A DNA stretch of 6,877 bases from Massilia sp. UBA2709 (GTDB lineage: Bacteria; Pseudomonadota; Gammaproteobacteria; Burkholderiales; Burkholderiaceae_D): the NCBI GenBank assembly GCA_002354135.1, contig DEKZ01000351.1, positions 211-7,087 on the forward strand, given 5' to 3'. A model generated the notes under the pieces. The model made no database searches. It saw only the letters and a list, made by a program, of their open reading frames with translations, and was not told the origin of the DNA. Made by a program: the position numbers and the translations under genes. Shown piece after piece: positions 1-5,630 of the stretch. Numbering within the stretch: the first letter of the stretch is position 1; each line of letters begins with the position of its first letter.

Positions 1-21
1 CCCACGCGGATCATGCGCACC
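1..21 (+). repeat. Partial REP-like intergenic repeat, cut by the window edge
   Basis: The first 21 bases match the reverse complement of 5220-5240 at 19 of 21 positions, including an exact 12-base start, CCCACGCGGATC. At the other site this segment directly follows an 18-nt palindrome, so here the palindrome half probably lies just outside the window. The copy is oriented opposite to the copies at 102-126 and 5220-5258. Bases 22-101 between this copy and the next contain no convincing gene or terminator. The match is visible directly; calling it a REP-like family member is inference. Confidence 0.5.
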
Positions 22-101
22 GACTGCGGCTCACCTGCAGGTCCAGCAACCGGCGAAAACCGCCGTCAGGGAACGGTTCGCGATGTCGGCGTGCGTTGAA
101 T

Positions 102-126
102 GGTGGGCACAGGGCGCCCACCCTAC
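102..126. repeat. REP-like palindrome overlapping the end of holA
   Basis: GGTGGGC (102-108) and GCCCACC (116-122) form a perfect 7-bp inverted repeat with a 7-nt loop. It is followed by CTAC, so the 11-mer GCCCACCCTAC (116-126) is identical to 5248-5258. GTGGGCAC (103-110) also recurs at 5221-5228. The element sits immediately downstream of holA, and the holA TAG lies inside its conserved flank. As RNA it would form a G/C-rich hairpin at the transcript 3' end. There is no U-tract, so it is not a canonical intrinsic terminator, though it could stabilise the 3' end or assist termination. Confidence 0.6.
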
Positions 127-1136
127 CGCGCCACCTTCAACGCCAGCTGCAGCATCGCATCCCACGCATCCCCCGCGAACTGCTTGGCGCGCAGGCCCTT
201 GACCATCTTGTCGACCTGCGCCGCATCCTGCAGCGCGCCCTCGAGCGTGGCCAGCGAGACGCGCCGCAGCGCCGGCTCCATCATCCGCTCGCGCGGACCC
301 CAGATCCGGTATTCCTTCATGAGCGCGCCCAGGGGCCGGCCCTGCGCCATCCCCGACTTCAATTTTAGCAGCGTGCGGATTTCTTCACTGACGGCCCAGA
401 GCACCAGCGGCAGCGCTTCGCCCTCGCCTTTCAGGCCGTCGAGCATGCGCGCCAGGCGCGCCACGTCGCCCGACAACATCGCCTCGGACAGCTTGAACAC
501 GTCGTAGCGCGCCACGTTCAGCACGGCGTCGTGCACCTGCTCGTACGTCAGCTTGCCCGGCTCGTACAGCAGGCCCAGCTTCTGGATCTCCTGGTGCGCC
601 GCCAGCAAATTGCCCTCCACGCGATCCGCGATGAAGTCCAGGCTCTGGCGGTCGGCGCTCTGGCCCTGGGCGCTCAGGCGCATGCCGATCCAGCCCGGCA
701 GCTGCGCGCGTTCCACATTCGGGATCTCGATGTAGACCGCGGCCTGCTGCAGCGTGGCGACCCAGGACGCCTTGGCTGTCTGCCAGTCGAGCTTGGGCAG
801 GGTGATCAGGGTCAGGTTGTCGGGGCTGAGGTCCTTGGCGTAGGCCTGCAGGGCGGCGCTGCCGTCCTTGCCGGGCTTGCCGCTCGGGATGCGCAGCTCG
901 ATCAGCTTCTTGTCGCCGAACAGGGACAGCGCCTGGTTGGCCGCCAGCAGCTCGCCCCATTTGAAGGTGCGCTCGACGGTGAGCACGTCGCGCTCGGTGT
1001 GTCCCGCCGCGCGCGCGGCGCGGCGGATCTTGTCTGCCGCTTCCAGCGCCAGCAGGTGCTCGTCGCTGGTGATGACGTACAGCGGCGCCAGGCCTCTCGA
1101 CAGGTGGCCTTCGAGCGCCTCAGGCCGCAATTGCAT
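123..1136 (-). CDS. holA: DNA polymerase III, delta subunit
   Basis: This 337-residue protein is close to the E. coli HolA length (343). The family is the clamp-loader delta subunit, which opens the beta sliding clamp and works in the delta/tau-gamma/delta-prime complex in the cytoplasm. The N-terminal part reads as the degenerate AAA+ domain, starting with APLYVITSDEHLLALEAAD (17-35). SLF at 71-73 within ANQALSLFGDKK corresponds to the beta-clamp-contacting Leu-Phe pair of E. coli delta (L73/F74). The middle region (about 140-215) has the family pattern IADRVEGNLLAAHQEIQKL, and the C-terminal helical collar domain (about 215-337) contains YDVFKLSEAML and VLWAVSEEIR. The ATG is backed by AGGA (plus-strand TCCT, 1144-1147) with 7-nt spacing. 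It lies 21 nt after lptE and is last of the leuS-lptE-holA cluster. The TAG stop falls within a REP-like repeat. Confidence 0.96.
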   Translation of the reverse strand: MQLRPEALEGHLSRGLAPLYVITSDEHLLALEAADKIRRAARAAGHTERDVLTVERTFKWGELLAANQALSLFGDKKLIELRIPSGKPGKDGSAALQAYAKDLSPDNLTLITLPKLDWQTAKASWVATLQQAAVYIEIPNVERAQLPGWIGMRLSAQGQSADRQSLDFIADRVEGNLLAAHQEIQKLGLLYEPGKLTYEQVHDAVLNVARYDVFKLSEAMLSGDVARLARMLDGLKGEGEALPLVLWAVSEEIRTLLKLKSGMAQGRPLGALMKEYRIWGPRERMMEPALRRVSLATLEGALQDAAQVDKMVKGLRAKQFAGDAWDAMLQLALKVAR

Positions 1137-1157
1137 CGTTCAATCCTGCTCCGCCAA

Positions 1158-1670
1158 TCAGGCCTTGATCGCCGCCAGGCGGCGGATGATCTGCTGCACC
1201 AGGTCCGACTGCATGTCGCGGTACAGCAGCGCTTCCTCGCCCTCTTTCGCCAGCACCGCTTCCTCGCTGAAGGTCAGGTTGCGGCGCAGCGTGATCTCGG
1301 TCGGTCCCAGCAGCAGGTTGCCGCTGGCGTCGCGCACCTGGAACACCAGGGTGTAGCTGAGCAGGTATTCGCGCACCCGGCCCAGGTTGTTCAGCGAGAG
1401 GATCGCCTTGTTGCGCGACTCGGAGACGACCTGAAAACGCGCCTGCGCTTCCTCCGGCTTGTTCACGACGCGGACCGTGTCGAGCGCACGCAGGTTGCGC
1501 TTGAGCTCATTGCCCAAGGGCGAGGTCTCGCCGAAGGCCAGGTGGATGCTCTGGAACGGCATGTTGTACGCGCCGTTCGAACCGCGCAGCTGGAAGCCGC
1601 AGGCGGCCAGGGTGGTCGCCAGCAGCAGCGCAGCGAAGACGCGCATCATGAGGGAAGAGGAAGCGCGCAT
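1158..1670 (-). CDS. lptE: LPS-assembly lipoprotein LptE
   Basis: The 170-residue precursor has a lipoprotein signal peptide: basic start, hydrophobic core VFAALLLATT (11-20) and lipobox LAAC with the lipidated Cys at 24. Mature LptE typically begins CGFQLRG, as here. LptE is an outer-membrane lipoprotein that plugs the LptD barrel and helps insert lipopolysaccharide into the outer leaflet. Further family features are GRVREYLLSYTLVFQV (97-112) and the C-terminal segment RDMQSDLVQQIIRRLAAI (151-168). The ATG is only 3 nt after the leuS stop, without a strong Shine-Dalgarno sequence, so translation is probably coupled to leuS. ATG codons at residues 8 and 9 would also leave a functional signal peptide and have no better ribosome-binding site. 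The leuS-lptE-holA order is common in Gram-negative bacteria. Confidence 0.93.
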   Translation of the reverse strand: MRASSSLMMRVFAALLLATTLAACGFQLRGSNGAYNMPFQSIHLAFGETSPLGNELKRNLRALDTVRVVNKPEEAQARFQVVSESRNKAILSLNNLGRVREYLLSYTLVFQVRDASGNLLLGPTEITLRRNLTFSEEAVLAKEGEEALLYRDMQSDLVQQIIRRLAAIKA

Positions 1671-1673
1671 GGG

Positions 1674-4316
1674 TTACACCACGATGTTGATGAGTTTGCC
1701 GGGCACGACGATGACCTTCTTCGGCGTGCCTTCGATGAACTTCTGCGCCGCCTCGGAGGCCAGCGCGGCCGCCTCGATCGCCGCCTTGTCGGCTTCCTTC
1801 GGCACTTTCACCGAGCCGCGCAGCTTGCCGTTCACCTGGATCATCAGCTCGATCTCGGCCTGCTCCAGCGCGGCCGGGTCGACCTGCGGCCACTGCACGT
1901 CGAGGATGTCGCCGTAGGCCTTGGCGTAGCCGAGTTCCTGCCACAGCGCGTGGGTGATGTGCGGCGCCACCGGGTTGAGCATGCGCAGGAAGATCGACAG
2001 GCCTTCGGCGATGACGGCGTCACCGGCCGCGCCTTCGGCCAGCTTGGCCGACTCCAGCGTGTTGAGCATCTTCATGCAGGCCGACACCACGGTGTTGTAC
2101 TGGATGCGCTTCAGGTCGTAGTCGGCCTGCTGCAGCACCTTGTGCACTTCGCGGCGCAGGGTTTTATGCGCTTCGTCCAGCGTGCCTTGCTGCTGGCCGG
2201 CCAGCGCGGCGGCGATGCGTTCGCGCTGTGCGTAGCCATAGGCCCAGACGCGGCGCAGGAAGCGGCTGGCGCCTTCGACGCCGCTGTCCGACCACTCCAG
2301 GGTCTGCTCCGGCGGCGAGGCGAACATGGTGAACAGGCGCGCGGTGTCGGCGCCGTACTGCTCGATCTGTGCCTGCGGGTCGATGCCGTTGTTCTTCGAC
2401 TTCGACATCTTCTCGGTGCCGCCGATGTGGACCGGCTGGCCATCGCTCTTCAGGGTTGCGCTCTGCGGACGGCCCTTGTCGTCGAAGACGAGTTCCACGT
2501 CGACCGGGTTGAACCAGGTCTTCTTGCCGAATTCGTCCTCGCGGTAGTAGGTCTCGTTCAGGACCATGCCCTGGGTCAGCAGGTTGACGAAAGGCTCGTC
2601 GAACTTCACCAAGCCGAAGTCGCGCATGACTTTCGTCCAGAAGCGCGCGTACAGCAGGTGCATGACGGCGTGCTCGATGCCGCCGATGTACTGGTCCATT
2701 GGCATCCAGTAGTCGTTGCGCTCGTCGACCATCTTGTCGTTCGAACCCGGCGAGGTATAGCGCATGTAGTACCAGGACGAGTCGATGAAGGTGTCCATGG
2801 TGTCGGTCTCGCGGCGCGCTGGTTTACCGCACTTCGGGCAGTCGCACTTCAGGAAGGCTTCGTCCTTGTTCAGCGGGTTGCCGGTGCCGTCCGGGACCAG
2901 GTGCTCGGGCAGCACGACCGGCAGGTCGGCTTCCGGCACCGGCACCGCGCCGCAGTCGCCGCAGTGGATCATCGGGATCGGGGTGCCCCAGTAGCGCTGG
3001 CGCGAGATGCCCCAGTCGCGCAGGCGGAAGGTGACCTTCTTGTCGCCCAGGCACTGCGCGGCCAAATCGCCGGCGACGGCGTTCACGGCGGAGATGTAGT
3101 CCAGGCCGTCGTACTTGCCGGAGTTGATGGTGCGGCCGTTCTCCTTGTCGCCGTACCACTCCTGCCAGGCCTCGAGCGAGAATTCCTGGCCTTCGACGGC
3201 GACCACCTGCTTGATCGGCAGGTCGTATTTTTGTGCGAACGCGAAATCGCGCTCGTCGTGGCCCGGGACGCCCATCACGGCGCCATCGCCATAGGTGATC
3301 AGGACGTAGTTGCCGACCCAGACCGGGATCTGCTCGCCCGACACCGGGTGGGTCACGGTCAGGCCGGTCGGCATGCCCTTCTTCTCCATCGTCGCCATGT
3401 CGGCTTCGATGACCGAGCCTTTCTTGCACTCGGCGATGAACTCCGCGAGTTCGGGATTGTTCTTTGCGGCGTGCTGGGCCAGCGGGTGCTCGGCGGCGAC
3501 GGCGCAGAAGGTCACGCCCATGATGGTGTCGGCGCGGGTGGTGAAGACGTAGAGCTTGCCCTCGTTGATCAGTTCACCCGCCTCGTCCATGATCACGTGG
3601 GGGAAGGCGAAGCGCACACCGGTCGATTTGCCGATCCAGTTGGTCTGCATGGTGCGCACGCGCTCGGGCCAGCCCGGCAGCTTGTTGTCGACGAAGTCCA
3701 GCAGTTCATCGGCGTAGTCGGTGATGCGCACGTAGTACATCGGGATCTCGCGCTTCTCGATCAGCGCGCCCGAACGCCAGCCGCGGCCGTCCACGACCTG
3801 TTCGTTAGCCAGCACGGTCTGGTCGACCGGGTCCCAGTTCACGGTGCCGGTCTTCTGGTAGATGATGCCCTTCTCGAGCATCTTGAGGAACATCCACTGG
3901 TTCCACTTGTAGTATTCCGGCTTGCAGGCGGTCATTTCGCGCGACCAGTCGATGGCCAGGCCCATCGACTCCATCTGCTTCTTCATGTGCGCGATGTTCG
4001 AATAGGTCCACTCGGCCGGCGGCACGTTGTTCGCCATCGCCGCGTTCTCGGCCGGCATGCCGAAGGCGTCCCAGCCCATCGGCATCAGCACGTTGTAGCC
4101 GTTCATCCGCAGGTAGCGGTACATCACGTCGTTGATCGTATAGTTGCGCACATGGCCCATGTGCAGCTTGCCGGACGGGTAAGGCAGCATCGAGCAGGCG
4201 TAGTACTTGCCCTTCGGGAAACGTGGATCGTTCTCGACGGCTTTATAAGCGTCGATCGACTTCCAGTATGCCTGGGCGGCCTGTTCAACTTCGGCTGGAC
4301 TATATTTATCTTGCAT
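1674..4316 (-). CDS. leuS: Leucyl-tRNA synthetase
   Basis: This 880-residue class I aminoacyl-tRNA synthetase charges tRNA-Leu with leucine using ATP in the cytoplasm. The length fits bacterial LeuRS (E. coli 860). The HIGH-type motif is HMGH (52-55), after MLPYPSGKL. The CP1 editing domain (about 230-430) carries TTRADT (259-264), whose last Thr corresponds to the specificity Thr of E. coli LeuRS (T252), and GHDERD (352-357) with the conserved editing Asp. WGISRQRYWGTPIP (435-448) returns to the catalytic core. Cysteines in CGDCG (452-456) and CDCPKCG (491-497) look like the zinc-binding insert. KMSKS is at 636-640. The anticodon-binding helical domain follows at about 690-810, then the C-terminal domain with IQVNGKLRG. 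All signature residues are present, so it should be active. The ATG has no clear Shine-Dalgarno sequence; the upstream leader is described separately. It is first of the leuS-lptE-holA cluster. Confidence 0.98.
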   Translation of the reverse strand: MQDKYSPAEVEQAAQAYWKSIDAYKAVENDPRFPKGKYYACSMLPYPSGKLHMGHVRNYTINDVMYRYLRMNGYNVLMPMGWDAFGMPAENAAMANNVPPAEWTYSNIAHMKKQMESMGLAIDWSREMTACKPEYYKWNQWMFLKMLEKGIIYQKTGTVNWDPVDQTVLANEQVVDGRGWRSGALIEKREIPMYYVRITDYADELLDFVDNKLPGWPERVRTMQTNWIGKSTGVRFAFPHVIMDEAGELINEGKLYVFTTRADTIMGVTFCAVAAEHPLAQHAAKNNPELAEFIAECKKGSVIEADMATMEKKGMPTGLTVTHPVSGEQIPVWVGNYVLITYGDGAVMGVPGHDERDFAFAQKYDLPIKQVVAVEGQEFSLEAWQEWYGDKENGRTINSGKYDGLDYISAVNAVAGDLAAQCLGDKKVTFRLRDWGISRQRYWGTPIPMIHCGDCGAVPVPEADLPVVLPEHLVPDGTGNPLNKDEAFLKCDCPKCGKPARRETDTMDTFIDSSWYYMRYTSPGSNDKMVDERNDYWMPMDQYIGGIEHAVMHLLYARFWTKVMRDFGLVKFDEPFVNLLTQGMVLNETYYREDEFGKKTWFNPVDVELVFDDKGRPQSATLKSDGQPVHIGGTEKMSKSKNNGIDPQAQIEQYGADTARLFTMFASPPEQTLEWSDSGVEGASRFLRRVWAYGYAQRERIAAALAGQQQGTLDEAHKTLRREVHKVLQQADYDLKRIQYNTVVSACMKMLNTLESAKLAEGAAGDAVIAEGLSIFLRMLNPVAPHITHALWQELGYAKAYGDILDVQWPQVDPAALEQAEIELMIQVNGKLRGSVKVPKEADKAAIEAAALASEAAQKFIEGTPKKVIVVPGKLINIVV

Positions 4317-4343
4317 GATGTTCTGCGGAAATTTTAGAGGTGG

Positions 4344-4446
4344 AAAGCGGCTAACAAAGCCGTCAGACCAAGGCGCGTCGTCGAAGACAGTACGCTAGTA
4401 CGGCAAGACGACGCAACGCAGGCATGGCGGGTTTGTTAGACGCTTT
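4344..4446 (-). promoter_or_regulatory. Long imperfect palindrome in the leuS 5' leader
   Basis: The arms 4344-4358 and 4432-4446 are complementary at 14 of 15 positions, including uninterrupted CTAACAAA/TTTGTTAG. Inside is a second perfect 8-bp inverted repeat, GCGTCGTC (4375-4382) with GACGACGC (4407-4414). At the tip, GTAC (4390-4393) and GTAC (4398-4401) enclose a GCTA loop. Further complementarity joins the arms, for example CCG opposite CGG beside the outer stem. Read toward leuS, the RNA would begin close to the outer 5' arm (predicted start near 4446) and the structure would end 27 nt before the leuS ATG. No U-tract follows, so this is not a standard intrinsic terminator. It could be a cis-regulatory leader of leuS, an mRNA-stabilising 5' hairpin, or a dispersed MITE-like repeat inserted between promoter and gene. 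The structure is seen directly; the function is unknown. Confidence 0.6.
4363..4425 (-). CDS. Possible Leu/Arg-rich leader peptide ORF upstream of leuS
   Basis: A 20-codon ORF inside the leuS leader palindrome encodes MPALRRLAVLAYCLRRRALV and ends with TGA. Five residues are Leu (TTG, CTT, CTA, CTT, TTG; none is CTG) and five are Arg, two of them CGA. Leucine-rich ORFs ahead of leucine-related genes can act as attenuation leader peptides, as known for leuABCD operons. Against this, the ATG has no Shine-Dalgarno sequence (upstream is AACAAACCCGCC). The repeated CGTCGT and CGACGA codons also follow from the palindrome arms, so composition alone is weak evidence. No canonical terminator lies downstream. 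Treat it as a hypothesis rather than a confirmed gene. Confidence 0.2.
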   Translation of the reverse strand: MPALRRLAVLAYCLRRRALV

Positions 4447-4454
4447 AACGGGAC

Positions 4455-4482
4455 ATTATACTGGTTCATCTTGCACTGCGGC
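4455..4482 (-). promoter_or_regulatory. Probable sigma-70 promoter for leuS
   Basis: On the minus strand TATAAT (4460-4455) is a perfect -10 box in otherwise G/C-rich DNA, facing leuS. The best -35 candidates are weak: TCGCCG with an 18-nt spacer, or TTCGCC with 19. There is no TG extension of the -10. Initiation would be expected around 4446-4448, giving a leader of about 130 nt. The rest of the 4317-4550 intergenic region holds the leader palindrome and no other recognised element. The -10 is direct; its use is inferred. Confidence 0.6.
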
Positions 4483-4550
4483 GAAGCAGGACGGGAGCAA
4501 CAAAGAGGCGGTCCGAACGATACCAAAACGTCATCAATTTGCGACGCGCC

Positions 4551-5150
4551 TCATGCGCCGGCGCCAAGCACCGGATAAGGTGCATGCCCGTCGAGTTCGC
4601 GCAGAAAACCGCGCTCCAGGTAGCTTGGGATCTTGCCGAACTCCGCCAGCACGCGCCGGCGGAATTCCTCGTCCTCGTGCCAGCGCTCGACCGGCAGGCC
4701 GAAATAGTTGACCGCGCAGGCCGACACCGAGACTTCGGGCCAGTGGCGCGCCAGGGTCATCAGGTAGCGCCGCATCGCGCAGACCTTGCCGATCACGAGC
4801 ACGCTGTCGACCTGGTTCAGGTCCATGGTTTCGGCCACCCGGCGGCGGCCAAGGATGACGTTTTCGCCGGTGTTGGTGGCCTCGGTTTCGAGGATGAGGA
4901 TGGATGCAGGCAGGCCCAGTTCAACCAGGCGCTCGGCGATCACATCTGCTTCCGCGCGGGGATGGCCGGCGGTGGCGCCGCCCGAGACCAGCAGCTTGCC
5001 GAACATGCCGGCTTGCCACAGGGCGTAGGTCTCCTGGCAGAATTCCTCGACGCCGTAGCGGGTGCCGAACAGGAAGCCGAGGCTCGATGGCTGCGCCGAC
5101 ACGGCCGGCATGACGTAGCGGGAGATGCGCAGGAGATCGTCGGCGGTCAT
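4551..5150 (-). CDS. YdcF/DUF218-family protein
   Basis: The 199-residue product from the ATG at 5150 has DUF218 (YdcF/SanA/ElyC) features in order: LGFLFGTRYG (24-33), LLVSGG (53-58), an acidic AEAD (66-69) before a helix ending ELGLP, ILETEATNTGENV (86-98), then VLVIGK (117-122) and RYLMTLARHWP (128-138). The T-x-EN motif and SGG loop are the family hallmarks. Biochemical roles are poorly defined; E. coli YdcF was reported to bind S-adenosylmethionine, and SanA/ElyC affect the cell envelope. No signal peptide or membrane helix is visible, so this copy is probably cytoplasmic. The frame stays open to a GTG at 5228 (26 more residues), but that start lies inside a REP-like repeat and the added stretch is Ala/Asn-rich and unlike the family. 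Neither start has a good Shine-Dalgarno sequence. It is separated from barstar by about 150 bp and from leuS by 234 bp, so it may be transcribed alone or by readthrough. Confidence 0.8.
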   Translation of the reverse strand: MTADDLLRISRYVMPAVSAQPSSLGFLFGTRYGVEEFCQETYALWQAGMFGKLLVSGGATAGHPRAEADVIAERLVELGLPASILILETEATNTGENVILGRRRVAETMDLNQVDSVLVIGKVCAMRRYLMTLARHWPEVSVSACAVNYFGLPVERWHEDEEFRRRVLAEFGKIPSYLERGFLRELDGHAPYPVLGAGA

Positions 5151-5219
5151 GGCGTGTGCGTTGTTGCGGTGCCTCGTGGGGTTTGCAGCAGTTAGTGGAG
5201 CTGCGGCTGCCCTGTTAGG

Positions 5220-5258
5220 GGTGGGCACGATCCGCGTGGGCTCGAGAGCCCACCCTAC
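5220..5258. repeat. REP-like intergenic palindromic repeat
   Basis: GTGGGCTCGAGAGCCCAC (5236-5253) is a perfect palindromic hairpin: a 7-bp stem, GTGGGCT with AGCCCAC, around CGAG. It is followed by CCTAC, so GCCCACCCTAC (5248-5258) is identical to 116-126. The left flank 5220-5240 is, in reverse complement, 19/21 identical to bases 1-21. The unit lies between the barstar gene and the DUF218 gene, about 45 bp beyond the barstar stop. Palindromic, recurring and placed after gene ends, it looks like a REP-type element. It has no U-tract and is not a canonical terminator. The rest of 5151-5302 shows no clear promoter. Confidence 0.65.
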
Positions 5259-5302
5259 GGGTGACGTTCCGGGCCGTTTGCAGACAAACAGCGGAGACGT
5301 CG

Positions 5303-5629
5303 CTAGCGCAGCACCAGCTTCAGGGCCGGCTTTTCGCCGTAGTCCTCGTAGCGCTCGTTGATGCCGCCGACGCAGTAGGCGATTTCCTCGACCAGGTCGG
5401 GCAGGCGCTGCTGCAGCGCTTGTCCGTCGGTGATGACGATCTCCAGCACCTCGTTCGGCTTGAGGCGGAAGCTCGTCATGTTCTCGTCGTCGCGCAGGTA
5501 GCTGAGGCAGTCGACCCAGGCGTCGATGGTGCCGGCATAGGACTCGGGAAAGCCGAAAGCGCGGCGGCTCTCGGCGTGGAAGGCCGCCTCGTCGACGATG
5601 GCGGCGCCGTTCAGCTGTACGCTGGCCAT
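5303..5629 (-). CDS. Barstar-family protein (putative RNase inhibitor)
   Basis: This 108-residue protein resembles barstar, the inhibitor of the ribonuclease barnase. VQLNGAAIVDEAAFHAESRRAFGFP (4-28) matches the barstar start (a beta strand ending in NG, then a helix). YAGTIDAWVDCLSYL (31-45) matches the barstar inhibitory helix region YYGENLDALWDCL. Asp36 and Asp40 correspond to barstar Asp35 and Asp39, which contact the RNase active site; barstar Trp38 appears as Val here, with a Trp one place earlier. The C-terminal part ends in the strand PALKLVLR. Its ATG follows the dapB TGA after one base (TGACATG), with GAAGGG as a Shine-Dalgarno sequence inside the dapB 3' end, so it is probably translationally coupled to dapB. 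No ribonuclease gene is visible next to it. It may inhibit a distant or endogenous RNase, or have another role. Confidence 0.8.
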   Translation of the reverse strand: MASVQLNGAAIVDEAAFHAESRRAFGFPESYAGTIDAWVDCLSYLRDDENMTSFRLKPNEVLEIVITDGQALQQRLPDLVEEIAYCVGGINERYEDYGEKPALKLVLR

Positions 5630-5630
5630 G

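Noticed and set aside
4330..4336. Second leuS promoter with TAAAAT as -10 just before the ATG
   Set aside because: The only -35 candidate, TTGTTA, is 15 nt away and matches poorly. The perfect TATAAT at 4455-4460 is a better explanation.
531..4337. Open frame of 1268 codons on the plus strand, antisense to leuS, lptE and part of holA
   Set aside because: It is a shadow of high-GC codon usage. Its translation is dominated by His, Arg, Val, Gln and Asp with no domain, and the opposite strand encodes three unmistakable genes. Its length is striking but expected in such DNA.
4424..4711. Plus-strand open frame of 95 codons across the leuS-DUF218 intergenic region
   Set aside because: Its first part runs through the leader palindrome and promoter and its second part is antisense to the DUF218 gene. 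There is no ribosome-binding site and no family resemblance.
5236..5253. Intrinsic terminator after the barstar gene
   Set aside because: The hairpin is perfect but no U-tract follows on either strand, and the sequence recurs elsewhere as a repeat, so it is listed as REP-like.
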